Positions 43,724 to 52,358 of a stretch of DNA of 64,000 nt are shown piece by piece; position 1 is the stretch's first letter; every line of letters begins with the position of its first letter. The notes beneath the pieces are model-generated. The model was not told where the DNA came from. It did not search any database and saw only the letters and a program-made list of their open reading frames with translations. Source of the DNA: Nisaea sp. (GTDB lineage Bacteria > Pseudomonadota > Alphaproteobacteria > Thalassobaculales > Thalassobaculaceae); the NCBI RefSeq assembly GCF_034670185.1, contig NZ_JAXMNY010000002.1, forward strand, positions 744,001 through 808,000, in the 5' to 3' direction. Both the position numbers and the translations under genes were made by a program.

Positions 43724-46366
43724 ATGGCGAGCATGGAACAGCCTAAGGACTACACCGACAACGAGGAGACGGCTCCGCGACCCAAGAAACGTTTAGGCCT
43801 GGGCGTCGGCGGAAAACTCTATCTCTCAATCGGCAGCATGTTCGTCATCACTGTCGTCGCCGCATTGGTTTCTATCTGGGCCTTCGGGGAACTGAAGCGT
43901 GCCATGGAAGGCTTTGCCGGAGAGGCTATTCCGGCCATCAAAACCTCGCTCCATATGTCAGCGGAAAGCGCCGGGATCTCTGCGAAAGCCCCCGAGATCG
44001 TAACCGCGCAAAGTGACGAGGAACGGGTCGCGACGGAATCCGAAATCGAAACCCTCATCAAGAAACTTGAAGACCAAGTCCGCAGTCTCGAAGCGCTCGA
44101 CGAGACAAAGAAGACGCAAAAACTCGACATGATCACCTCCTTCCACGGCGGCATCGTCGCCCTCGGCGATAAGATGCGCGAGAAGGAAGCCATTGAAGAC
44201 CGCATCAGCCAGAAGGTTACTGAGATGCTATCGGCTCATCAGGATTTTCTGAAAGATCTGTCTCCGCTGGTTGACGATGCGAACTTCAATCTCGTTATTA
44301 CCAGCGAAGATACCGTCGACAGTTCCTCAAAGCTGATCAAGTCCCTCCTCGAAGGAGAGGTTAACTACCTCCAGGCGGGACTTCGGGTTGGCGCGAGCCT
44401 CAGGGAACTTCTTGCCCTGATGATCCGGACAGCGGCGAACACGGAGCTTGAGGCGATCACCCCTTTCGAAGAATCATTCCTAACCATTCGCAAAACTGTC
44501 CGAGAATATGAGACGCAGCTTCCCGAGACCGAAGCGGCGCAGAGCCTGAAGGACTTTACGGAAAGCCTTATTGCACTCGGCGAAGGCGAAGATTCGGCAT
44601 TTGCGATCCGGTTCAAGGAACTGGACTACAATCAGTCTCTCACATTCCAGCAGACGCTCGATCTCAAGGCCAAGAGGGAAGCTCTCGACGCCAAGCTCAC
44701 GGAGCTGGAAGGCTTGTTCAAGACCATGGTCGAGCCCGTCATCGACGATGCGACATTCAATCTGGCAGTTGGCGGGGAAGATCTGAATGCGAACATCCGC
44801 AAGACGATAACGGGTCTGGTCAACGGCGACGTGGCAAAGCTGCAGTCGATGCTGCAGCTCGCCGCAGAAGCCAATCTCCTGGCCGGTCTCTTGAACTCCG
44901 GCGCCACCGCTCCCGATATCTCGGCACTCAATGTCCTGTCCGGCCGATACAATTCCGCCAAAGGCGCAGTCGAGTCGGCAATCACTGTGTTCAAGGAGCG
45001 CGTCGATAATGACACGATCCCGCAGCTCGCAGCTCAGATCGTCTCTTACGGAGCTGGCGAGGAAAGTGTCTTTGCGCTGCGCCAGGCACAGCTTGAGATC
45101 GAAGCCGCCGCTCTAACCGCACTGGACGGGAACCGGACAGCCTCGGAAAACATGCAGAAAGAATTCGCTTTGTTGGTGTCAGATGCCGAAACGGCAGCTG
45201 CGGCGAGCGAATCCACAGCGCTCTCAACAATCGGCGATAGCCAGAACCTGCTGTTCGCAATGGTCGGCATCAGTGCCGTTGCCGGCCTTCTGATTGGCTG
45301 GCTCTTGGTGTCACGCCAGGTGGTACGCCGGATCTCCGGTCTGGCCGATACGATGGGGGTGATCGCGGACGGCGATCTGGACACGGATGTTGATACATCT
45401 GGCGGCGACGAGATCACCACCATGGCCCGGACGGTGGAGATCTTCCGCGACAATGGCCGCGAGGTCGAACGGCTGCGCGAGGAACAGCAGCGCACAGAGG
45501 CCCGCTCCGCCGAAGAGCGGCGCAAGGCCATGTTGAACCTGGCAGACAGTTTCGAGCAGTCGGTGAAGGCCATCGTCGATCAGGTCGGCCTGTCGGCCCA
45601 GGAGATGGAGAAGAGCTCCGAGGGTATGGTGAACTCTTCAGAGCAGGTGAAGATGGAATCCTCAGGCGTCCTGACCATCGCCGAAACCACCTCGAACAAC
45701 GTCAACACCGTGGCCGCGGCGGCGGAAGAGCTGTCCGCCTCGGTGCAGGAGATCAGCACCAACATCTCCGAGACTTCGCGGGTGGCCCAGATGGCTGCCG
45801 ACAAGGCGCAGGATACCGACAGGATCGTCACCAGCCTGGACGAGGAGTCGCAGAAGATCGGCGAGGTGGTGAAGCTGATCACCGACATCGCGGAGCAGAC
45901 CAACCTCTTGGCCCTGAACGCCACCATCGAGGCCGCACGGGCGGGCGATGCGGGCAAGGGCTTTGCCGTTGTCGCATCGGAGGTGAAGAACCTGGCGACG
46001 CAGACGGCGAAGGCGACGGAGGAGATCTCCGCACAGATCAATGCGGTGCAGTTGAACACCAACCAGGCGGTGGACGCGATCCGGGAGATCGGCAATCTGA
46101 TCGGGGATATGACCGAGAAGATGGTTGCGGTATCCAGCGCGGTGGAGGAACAGGGTGCGTCCACGGACGAGATTGCCCGCAGCACCTCCGAGGCGGCCCA
46201 AAGCACAGGCCAGGTCAGCGCCACGATGAACGGCATGATGACGGTCGCCGGAGAGGCAGGCACTGCCGCCGATCAGGTCCTCAGCGCCGCCAAGGGTGTT
46301 GCCGGACAGGCACAGTCTCTCGACCGCGAGGTCAAAACCTTCCTCGCAAAAGTCAGAAACGAATAA
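43724..46366 (+). CDS. methyl-accepting chemotaxis protein with duplicated helical sensor domain (copy 1)
   Basis: An 880-residue chemoreceptor. A cytoplasmic head leads to membrane helix 1 (about residues 31-55), a very long periplasmic part (about 450 residues), helix 2 (about 509-530), HAMP, and a signalling domain with TDIAEQTNLLALNATIEAAR. The periplasmic part contains two related modules about 157 residues apart, marked DDANFNL (base 44273) and DDATFNL (44744), each followed by an E-D pair and a GxVxxLQxxLxxxAxxxxLL helix. The start is placed at 43724 with GGAAGAG six bases upstream; ATG 43718 is possible. The upstream partner is a binding protein. The 3' kilobase is nearly identical to the next chemoreceptor gene. 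Confidence 0.93.
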   Translation: MASMEQPKDYTDNEETAPRPKKRLGLGVGGKLYLSIGSMFVITVVAALVSIWAFGELKRAMEGFAGEAIPAIKTSLHMSAESAGISAKAPEIVTAQSDEERVATESEIETLIKKLEDQVRSLEALDETKKTQKLDMITSFHGGIVALGDKMREKEAIEDRISQKVTEMLSAHQDFLKDLSPLVDDANFNLVITSEDTVDSSSKLIKSLLEGEVNYLQAGLRVGASLRELLALMIRTAANTELEAITPFEESFLTIRKTVREYETQLPETEAAQSLKDFTESLIALGEGEDSAFAIRFKELDYNQSLTFQQTLDLKAKREALDAKLTELEGLFKTMVEPVIDDATFNLAVGGEDLNANIRKTITGLVNGDVAKLQSMLQLAAEANLLAGLLNSGATAPDISALNVLSGRYNSAKGAVESAITVFKERVDNDTIPQLAAQIVSYGAGEESVFALRQAQLEIEAAALTALDGNRTASENMQKEFALLVSDAETAAAASESTALSTIGDSQNLLFAMVGISAVAGLLIGWLLVSRQVVRRISGLADTMGVIADGDLDTDVDTSGGDEITTMARTVEIFRDNGREVERLREEQQRTEARSAEERRKAMLNLADSFEQSVKAIVDQVGLSAQEMEKSSEGMVNSSEQVKMESSGVLTIAETTSNNVNTVAAAAEELSASVQEISTNISETSRVAQMAADKAQDTDRIVTSLDEESQKIGEVVKLITDIAEQTNLLALNATIEAARAGDAGKGFAVVASEVKNLATQTAKATEEISAQINAVQLNTNQAVDAIREIGNLIGDMTEKMVAVSSAVEEQGASTDEIARSTSEAAQSTGQVSATMNGMMTVAGEAGTAADQVLSAAKGVAGQAQSLDREVKTFLAKVRNE
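45350..46354 (+). repeat. direct repeat, first copy (HAMP and signalling domain of chemoreceptor 1)
   Basis: About one kilobase here is almost identical to 48398-49402 at a constant offset of 3048 bases, with runs of dozens of identical bases. Most differences are synonymous. The 5' halves of the two genes are far more diverged. Confidence 0.85.
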
Positions 46367-46768
46367 TTAAACGCACCACGCACATTCCGGAAACAGGCGG
46401 GCCGATATGGCCCGCCTGTTTTCATTCCGGAATGACAGCAACAGTCTGCTGCAACCAAAAAACCCATAACTTTTAAGGCGTTAATAGATACGCCCACTGT
46501 TGCGCCGCAGCATTTTTTTGAAGTCCACATATTTTTTCTAAAATTTTACCTTAACCGTCAGAAATAAGTTGTTATTTTTCCTAGCTTTTTCGCACTTGAA
46601 TTTATCGACGGCTTCACGTTGATATTAACCAAACTCTCTTCCATCCGGAAAAACGTTTCGTTTTCGTGATGAAAGGAAAAACCTGCGTTCGTTGCTCCAG
46701 AGACCGCCTCGAAGAACACGGTCGAGGCCTCCTTACAGAATCACTATTGTTTAGAGGTATTTTTAATC
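46367..46768 (+). promoter_or_regulatory. AT-rich region between the two chemoreceptor genes
   Basis: The 402 bases contain no gene. A terminator for chemoreceptor 1 lies at the left end. From about 46440 the sequence is AT-rich with several TTAA words (46482, 46551, 46626) but no correctly spaced pair I would call a CtrA site. It should hold the promoter of the second chemoreceptor. Confidence 0.5.
46391..46423 (+). terminator. intrinsic terminator of chemoreceptor 1
   Basis: A perfect 13-bp stem (AAACAGGCGGGCC at 46391-46403 and complement at 46409-46421) with loop GATAT ends in a short T-run. It lies 24 bases after the stop codon, so the second chemoreceptor is a separate transcription unit. 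Confidence 0.85.
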
Positions 46769-49417
46769 GTGGCTGATGTATTGCACTTGGATAACACCGC
46801 CGCCGTTCCCGATGATCAGGAAGACTCCGCGAAAAAGAAGCCGTGGAAGTTAGGGGTTGGCGGGAAGCTTTATTTCTCCTTACTCGCGATCACGATCATC
46901 ACGCTGGTTGCGATCGGCATTTCCATCGCCGCCTTTGTCGAGCTTCAGCGCACACTCAATATGTTCACGGGCACCTCGATCCCCGCGATCAAGAACTCCA
47001 TGGCCCTGGCAAATACCAGCGCCTCAATTGCCGCGACCGCGCCGGCGCTCGTCAGCGCGCCGACCCAGGAACAGCGCGACGCCATCCAGGAAAACATGCG
47101 CGTCGGTATCGAAGGGCTGCGCGCCCGTCTCGAAACCCTCACGAGTCTTCCGGAAGAGCAAAAGGACAAACTCGCCAGCCAGGTTTCCCAGATCGAAAGC
47201 ACGCTGACAGACCTGCAATGGACGATCGGCCGACGCGAGGAATTGCGCGGCCAGATGGACGAGCTGACCAAGAAAATCCGCCAGACCCATGCCCTGTTCG
47301 TCGCCGAAGCCATCCCGGTGGTTCAGCAAGCGAATGCAACACTGGAATTCCGTGGCGATGAAACAATCAGCAACGCTGTCAGCTCTATTGAAAACCTGCT
47401 TGAAGAAGAAATCCTGCAGCTTGAATCGGGCCTGAAGGTTGCAGCCAATGGCCATGGCATGCTTGCCATCACCGCCCGAACCAGCGTCGCCGCCTCCGAG
47501 GAAGAGGTCGATCAGCTGAAAGAGACATTCGGTGCCCGGTCAAACGACGTCTACGATGCCGTGAACAGACTGAAAGACAGCGACAACGCCAACGCCCTTC
47601 GGGAAGTCGCCCTCAATCTCAGCCTTTATGGAATCGGCGAGAAGTCGGTCTTCGATCTGCGGAAAAAAGAGCTCATCAAGAACACCCTGTCCTATAATGA
47701 GCAGTTCGCGCTAAAGGCAAAAAGAGACGCGCTCCAGGCAGAAATCGCGGCGCTGAGCGATACCTTCAACGCGGCGATCGGACCCGTTACCCAGGAAGCG
47801 AGCTTCCAGCTTATTTCCGGCGGCGAGAAATTGATCGGCGATATTGAAGGCTCGATTTCGACCCTCGTGAACGACGATGCCGGCGTCATCCGGAACTCAC
47901 TGGAGCTGGTGGCACAGGCGAACCTGGTTGCCGGTCTGCTGAATGCCGGAGCGGTCTCTCCCGATAGCGAAGCAATCAAGCAGACGAATTATCAGTTCAT
48001 GGCGGCCTACGATGCCATGAATGCTGCGCTGGACGAATTTCGCGAGCGCGGGATCGACGCGGATGCCGCGGAGAAAGCGGAACAATTGGGCGCCTTCGGT
48101 AATGGCGCGGAATCTGTCTTCGAAATCCGCGTTGAGCTGCTCTCCACCGAGGCAGCCGCTGTCGATGCGCTGAATCACAGCCGCGAGCGCGTGGCCGAAC
48201 TCGTCCATGAAGTTGAAAGCCTGGTGGCACAGGCCGAGCAAGAGGCCACCATCAGCGAGGAATCGGCAAAGTCCACGATCTTCCAGAGCCAGCAGCTTCT
48301 GCTCGCCGTCGGCGGCATCAGTGTCCTGCTCAGCCTACTGATCGGCTGGTTGCTTGTGTCCCGTCAGGTGGTGAGCCGTATCAACGGTCTTGCGTCGACG
48401 ATGGGCGTGATCGCGGACGGCAATCTGGATACGGACGTGGACACGTCGGGCGGTGACGAGATCACCACGATGGCGCGGACGGTTGAGATCTTCCGCGACA
48501 ATGGTCGCGAGGTGGAACGGCTGCGCGAGGAGCAGCAGCGCGCCGAAGCCCGCTCCGCAGAGGAGCGCCGTCAGGCCATGCTGAACCTGGCCGATACCTT
48601 CGAGCAGTCGGTCAAGGCCATCGTCGATCAGGTCGGCCTCTCGGCCCGGGAGATGGAGAAGAGCTCCGAAGGTATGGTGAACTCTTCCGAACAGGTGAAG
48701 ATGGAATCCTCCGGCGTGCTGACGATTGCCGAGACCACCTCGAACAACGTCAATACCGTGGCTGCCGCTGCAGAGGAGCTGTCCGCCTCGGTGCAGGAGA
48801 TCAGCACCAACATCTCCGAGACCTCGCGGGTGGCCCAGATGGCTGCCGACAAGGCGCAGGATACCGACAGGATCGTCACCAGCCTGGACGAGGAGTCGCA
48901 GAAGATCGGCGAGGTGGTGAAGCTGATCACCGACATCGCGGAGCAGACCAACCTCTTGGCCCTGAACGCCACCATCGAGGCCGCACGGGCCGGCGATGCG
49001 GGCAAGGGTTTTGCCGTTGTCGCATCTGAGGTGAAGAACCTTGCGACGCAGACGGCGAAGGCCACGGAGGAGATCTCCGCACAGATCAATGCGGTGCAGT
49101 TGAACACCAACCAGGCGGTGGACGCGATCCGGGAGATCGGTAATCTGATCGGCGACATGACCGAGAAGATGGTGGCAGTATCCAGCGCGGTGGAGGAACA
49201 GGGTGCGTCCACGGACGAGATCGCCCGCAGCACCTCCGAGGCGGCCCAAAGCACCGGTCAGGTCAGCGCCACGATGAACGGCATGATGACGGTCGCCGGA
49301 GAGGCAGGTACCGCTGCCGATCAGGTCCTCAGCGCCGCCAAGGGCGTAGCCGGACAGGCACAGTCTCTCGACCGCGAGGTCAAAACGTTCCTCGAAAAAG
49401 TCAGATCGGATAACTGA
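46769..49417 (+). CDS. methyl-accepting chemotaxis protein with duplicated helical sensor domain (copy 2)
   Basis: An 882-residue paralogue of the upstream receptor with the same layout: membrane helix 1 at about 30-53, a periplasmic region of about 450 residues, helix 2 near 510-530, HAMP and signalling domain. Two sensor modules, starting QQANATL (base 47324) and QEASFQL (47792), lie 156 residues apart. Their sequences are much diverged from copy 1, while the last 330 residues differ at only a handful of positions. It begins with GTG; GAGGT is ten bases upstream. The ligand should thus differ from that of copy 1 while signalling output is the same. A RidA-family gene starts five bases after its stop. 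Confidence 0.93.
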   Translation: MADVLHLDNTAAVPDDQEDSAKKKPWKLGVGGKLYFSLLAITIITLVAIGISIAAFVELQRTLNMFTGTSIPAIKNSMALANTSASIAATAPALVSAPTQEQRDAIQENMRVGIEGLRARLETLTSLPEEQKDKLASQVSQIESTLTDLQWTIGRREELRGQMDELTKKIRQTHALFVAEAIPVVQQANATLEFRGDETISNAVSSIENLLEEEILQLESGLKVAANGHGMLAITARTSVAASEEEVDQLKETFGARSNDVYDAVNRLKDSDNANALREVALNLSLYGIGEKSVFDLRKKELIKNTLSYNEQFALKAKRDALQAEIAALSDTFNAAIGPVTQEASFQLISGGEKLIGDIEGSISTLVNDDAGVIRNSLELVAQANLVAGLLNAGAVSPDSEAIKQTNYQFMAAYDAMNAALDEFRERGIDADAAEKAEQLGAFGNGAESVFEIRVELLSTEAAAVDALNHSRERVAELVHEVESLVAQAEQEATISEESAKSTIFQSQQLLLAVGGISVLLSLLIGWLLVSRQVVSRINGLASTMGVIADGNLDTDVDTSGGDEITTMARTVEIFRDNGREVERLREEQQRAEARSAEERRQAMLNLADTFEQSVKAIVDQVGLSAREMEKSSEGMVNSSEQVKMESSGVLTIAETTSNNVNTVAAAAEELSASVQEISTNISETSRVAQMAADKAQDTDRIVTSLDEESQKIGEVVKLITDIAEQTNLLALNATIEAARAGDAGKGFAVVASEVKNLATQTAKATEEISAQINAVQLNTNQAVDAIREIGNLIGDMTEKMVAVSSAVEEQGASTDEIARSTSEAAQSTGQVSATMNGMMTVAGEAGTAADQVLSAAKGVAGQAQSLDREVKTFLEKVRSDN
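48398..49402 (+). repeat. direct repeat, second copy (HAMP and signalling domain of chemoreceptor 2)
   Basis: Partner of the repeat at 45350-46354. Recombination between these same-direction copies would delete about 3 kb and fuse the sensor of copy 1 to the tail of copy 2. Confidence 0.85.
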
Positions 49418-49422
49418 CTACG

Positions 49423-49848
49423 ATGACTGGCCCCATCCGCATTTCACCGCCGGAAGTCTGGTCCGATGAAGATTTCCCATTCTCTCAGGCAGTTGTAGAG
49501 CCGCACGGGAGAAGGGTGCATCTGACCGGACAGGTGGCATGGAATGCGGATGGCGAGATTGTCGGGCCGGGCGACCCGGAAGTTCAGACCGGTGTAGCGA
49601 TCGACAATATCGAGATCCTTCTGGCGGCCCTTGGCGGCCATCTTTCGGACATTGTCTCGACCACGCTTTATTACGTTCGGGATGAAGATCTTCCGGCGAT
49701 CCAGAATGTCCGTATGCGCCGCTTCTCGAAAGCGCACGGCCCCGCCGCAACCGGCGTCAAGGTCGCAGGCCTGGTGGACCCGGGCCTGCTGGTGGAGCTG
49801 ACCGTCATAGCGGTCATTCCAGAGGAACGGTTTAAGACCCCTGCCTGA
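49423..49848 (+). CDS. RidA/YjgF-family protein lacking the signature arginine
   Basis: A 141-residue member of the RidA (YjgF/YER057c) family. HLTGQVAWNADGEIVGPGD and VSTTLYYVRDEDL fit the fold. The family signature segment appears as PAATGVKVAGLVDPGLLVEL: the arginine that binds the carboxylate of imine substrates in true RidA enzymes is replaced by alanine. Classical 2-aminoacrylate deaminase activity is thus unlikely, and the protein may belong to another Rid subgroup. It starts five bases after the chemoreceptor stop with no clear ribosome site, so translation may be coupled. Confidence 0.88.
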   Translation: MTGPIRISPPEVWSDEDFPFSQAVVEPHGRRVHLTGQVAWNADGEIVGPGDPEVQTGVAIDNIEILLAALGGHLSDIVSTTLYYVRDEDLPAIQNVRMRRFSKAHGPAATGVKVAGLVDPGLLVELTVIAVIPEERFKTPA

Positions 49849-49857
49849 GCTTCCTGG

Positions 49858-50451
49858 CTATTCAGCCTCCGGAGTACCGATCCACTCCCGGGCCAGAATG
49901 GCGTAGATGAAATCTTCCGCCCAGACACCTTTGAAGAACTCGCTCTCGCGAAAATGGGCTTCCCGCTTCATCCCGAGCTTCTGCATCAGCCGCCAGGAGG
50001 CCGTGTTGCGAGCATCGCAATGCGCGCTGATCCGATGCATCCCGAAATGCCGAAAGCCGAGATCAAGCGCCGCCGCCGCTGCTTCCCGGGCATAGCCCCT
50101 GCCGTGATAGCGGGGGTCGAAGACATAGCCGATCTCGCCCTGCAAATGCTCGAGGCTGAGGATCTGTAATTTCAGGTTTCCGAGATAGGTACCGTCCGAC
50201 CGCCGCTCGACAGCCAGCTTGAGCTCGTCGCCGTCCGCATCGAAACGGGGCGCGGTCATATGATGGGCAAGAGCGTCCGGCGCCTCTTCCCGGATCATTG
50301 GCTCGCCGTAGAGAAGCTTCACCACGTCGGGGTTGGAGCGAAGACGAAATATATTCTCCAGATCGTCTTCCCGGTAGGCACGGAGACAGAGCCGTTCCGT
50401 CAGAACCGGAAGCTCAACGGTCCGGTTTTTCAGAACACGCGGCTGCATCAA
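49858..50451 (-). CDS. GNAT acetyltransferase, RimJ/RimL type
   Basis: A 197-residue N-acetyltransferase opening with LPVLTERLCLRAYREDDLEN, then GEIGYVFDPRYHGRGYAREA (acetyl-CoA motif) and HCDARNTASWRLMQKLGMKR. The acceptor is unknown; relatives acetylate ribosomal proteins or small molecules. Its start overlaps the rmuC stop in an ATGA arrangement, so it is cotranslated with rmuC. It is convergent with the RidA-family gene, with nine bases between the two ends. Confidence 0.9.
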   Translation of the reverse strand: MMQPRVLKNRTVELPVLTERLCLRAYREDDLENIFRLRSNPDVVKLLYGEPMIREEAPDALAHHMTAPRFDADGDELKLAVERRSDGTYLGNLKLQILSLEHLQGEIGYVFDPRYHGRGYAREAAAAALDLGFRHFGMHRISAHCDARNTASWRLMQKLGMKREAHFRESEFFKGVWAEDFIYAILAREWIGTPEAE

Positions 50452-51632
50452 TCCCTCTCAAGCGGCAGGGCGTCGACCTTACCCAGAAGATCCTCCGCAA
50501 CATCAGCGGAACTCTCCAGAGTACCGAGCTCGATCTCCTCGATCCGCTCGCTACGCTTGATCACTTTGCCGGTCGAGATCCGGATATCGCGGATATCCTT
50601 CTCGGCCTGATGGAAGTGCGTTTCCAGCTTGCCGACCCGGTCGTCGAGCCGCCCGACATCGTTCAGCATAATCCTGACCTCGGCCTGGATGACATGCGCC
50701 TGCTCGCGCATACGCGCGTCCTTCAGGACGGCCCGGACCGTATTCAGCGTCGCCATCAGCGTCGTCGGCGAGACGATCCAGACCCGTTCCTTCCAGGATT
50801 GTTCGACCACCTGAGGCAGGTTGGCATGCAGCTCCGCATAGATCGCTTCCGACGGCAGGAACATCAGCGCCGATTCAGCGGTTTCGCCGGGCACGATGTA
50901 GCGCGACGAGATATCTTTTACGTGCTTCAGGATCGCCACAGCCATCTGCTTGCGTGCAGCCTCCCGCTCGGCATCGTTCGTCGCCCGGCTCAGTGCGTGA
51001 TAGCTCTCCAGCGGGAACTTGGCGTCGATGGCGATGGAGCCCGGCGGGTTCGGAAGATCGATCAGGCAATCGACCCGGCGGTTATCGCCGATCTGCACCT
51101 GAAACCGGTAGGCGTTCGGCGGCAGGATCGATTTGACCAGATCGTTGAGCTGGATTTCCCCGAAAGCCCCGCGCGCCTGCTTGTTGGAGAGAATGTCCTG
51201 CAGGCCGACCACCTGGGTCGACAGCTCGGTGATGTTCTTCTGCGCCGTATCGATGACGGCCAGGCGCTGTTGCAGTTCGGACAGACTGGTCTGCGCCTTG
51301 GTGCTGGATTTCTCCAGGCTCTCGCCGACCTTCTTGGAGACATCGGCCAGACGCTCGTCGAGACGCTTGGTCACCTCGCGTTCCTGCACCTGCATCAGCT
51401 CGGCGATCCGGGCCTGGGCCGCCGCGTGATTCTCGGAAAGCTGCGTTACCCGGCCAGCGAGCTCAGCCTGAGCGGTCGCGGCACGTTCCGCCTGTTCCGC
51501 CTGCCTGCGGGCAGCCTCCTCCAGCGCCGCCGTGAGCAGCGGGTCTGTGCCGCGGCCCTTCAGCAACACGATCGCGGCCAGCAAAACCGCACCCGCAGCA
51601 ACGACCGCGAGAATTAGCGTCAGTCCATCCAT
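50448..51632 (-). CDS. rmuC: DNA recombination protein RmuC
   Basis: A 394-residue protein with an N-terminal membrane anchor (LTLILAVVAAGAVLLAAIVL), a long coiled coil (about residues 35-150; EEAARRQAEQAERAATAQAE) and a C-terminal nuclease-like domain. The latter has GAFGEIQLNDLVKSILPPN, VDCLIDLPNPPGSIAIDAKF and SALMFLPSEAIYAELHAN. RmuC limits inversions at short inverted repeats; the DAKFP-like block is its restriction-endonuclease-fold core. Length is normal. A 159-base gap separates it from divergent def. Confidence 0.93.
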   Translation of the reverse strand: MDGLTLILAVVAAGAVLLAAIVLLKGRGTDPLLTAALEEAARRQAEQAERAATAQAELAGRVTQLSENHAAAQARIAELMQVQEREVTKRLDERLADVSKKVGESLEKSSTKAQTSLSELQQRLAVIDTAQKNITELSTQVVGLQDILSNKQARGAFGEIQLNDLVKSILPPNAYRFQVQIGDNRRVDCLIDLPNPPGSIAIDAKFPLESYHALSRATNDAEREAARKQMAVAILKHVKDISSRYIVPGETAESALMFLPSEAIYAELHANLPQVVEQSWKERVWIVSPTTLMATLNTVRAVLKDARMREQAHVIQAEVRIMLNDVGRLDDRVGKLETHFHQAEKDIRDIRISTGKVIKRSERIEEIELGTLESSADVAEDLLGKVDALPLERD

Positions 51633-51791
51633 TTCGGCACCTTCGGTTCAACCGGTCATCAAAGTCGTCTCGGCGAATCACTATTCTACCACGTCCGGCC
51701 TAAGGAAACGGGGGTTCGAACTGGCGCCGCAACGCTTGACCTCCAGAGGCCGATCCCCTACCTGAAGGGCTGCTGGCAACAAATTCGACAC

Positions 51792-52325
51792 ATGTTTATG
51801 AGCACGCGCGACATCCTCTGGGCACCTGATCGGGTCCTGAAAACCAACTGCACTCCGGTGACGGAGATCGACGGCGACATCCGTCAGGTCCTCGCCGACA
51901 TGCTGGAGACCATGTATGCCGCGCCCGGCATCGGGCTGGCGGCGCCGCAGGTCGGTCTGACCAAGCGGCTGCTCGTGGTCGATATCTCTGGCGACGGCGA
52001 GGAAAAACAGCCGCTCAAGGTGATCAATCCGGAAATCGTCTGGTCCTCCGAGGATCTGAACACCTATGAGGAAGGCTGCCTCTCCCTGCCTGGTCACTAT
52101 GCCGAAGTCACCCGCCCGGCCCAGATCACGATGCAGTTCCTCGACGAGACCGGCGCGGAACAGCGGATGGATGCCGACGGCCTGCTGGCAACCTGTCTGC
52201 AGCACGAAATCGACCATCTGAACGGCGTGCTGTTCGTCGATCATATCTCCGCCCTGAAGCGGAACATGATCCTGAAAAAGATGATCAAGGCGAAGAAACA
52301 GCGCGAAGAAGACGAGGCGGCCTGA
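51792..52325 (+). CDS. def: peptide deformylase
   Basis: A 177-residue iron/zinc hydrolase removing the N-formyl group of new proteins. The three family motifs are complete: GIGLAAPQVG, EEGCLSLPG and QHEIDHLNGVLF. The C-terminal tail is Lys-rich (KKMIKAKKQREED), as expected for the ribosome-binding helix. ATG 51798 (two codons further) is an alternative start. It is the first gene of def-fmt-truA, a conserved alphaproteobacterial order. Confidence 0.97.
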   Translation: MFMSTRDILWAPDRVLKTNCTPVTEIDGDIRQVLADMLETMYAAPGIGLAAPQVGLTKRLLVVDISGDGEEKQPLKVINPEIVWSSEDLNTYEEGCLSLPGHYAEVTRPAQITMQFLDETGAEQRMDADGLLATCLQHEIDHLNGVLFVDHISALKRNMILKKMIKAKKQREEDEAA

Positions 52326-52358
52326 AGCCTGCCTCACCTGCCTCAGAACGGATAGATC

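Noticed and set aside
45350..49402. Insertion sequence or transposon for the kilobase direct repeat
   Set aside because: The repeat is coding sequence of two chemoreceptors with no terminal inverted repeats, target duplications or transposase.
50298..51617. Plus-strand open frame of 439 codons opposite rmuC
   Set aside because: It is an antisense shadow of rmuC; composition is Arg/Asp/Leu-rich without any domain, and rmuC itself has clear motifs.
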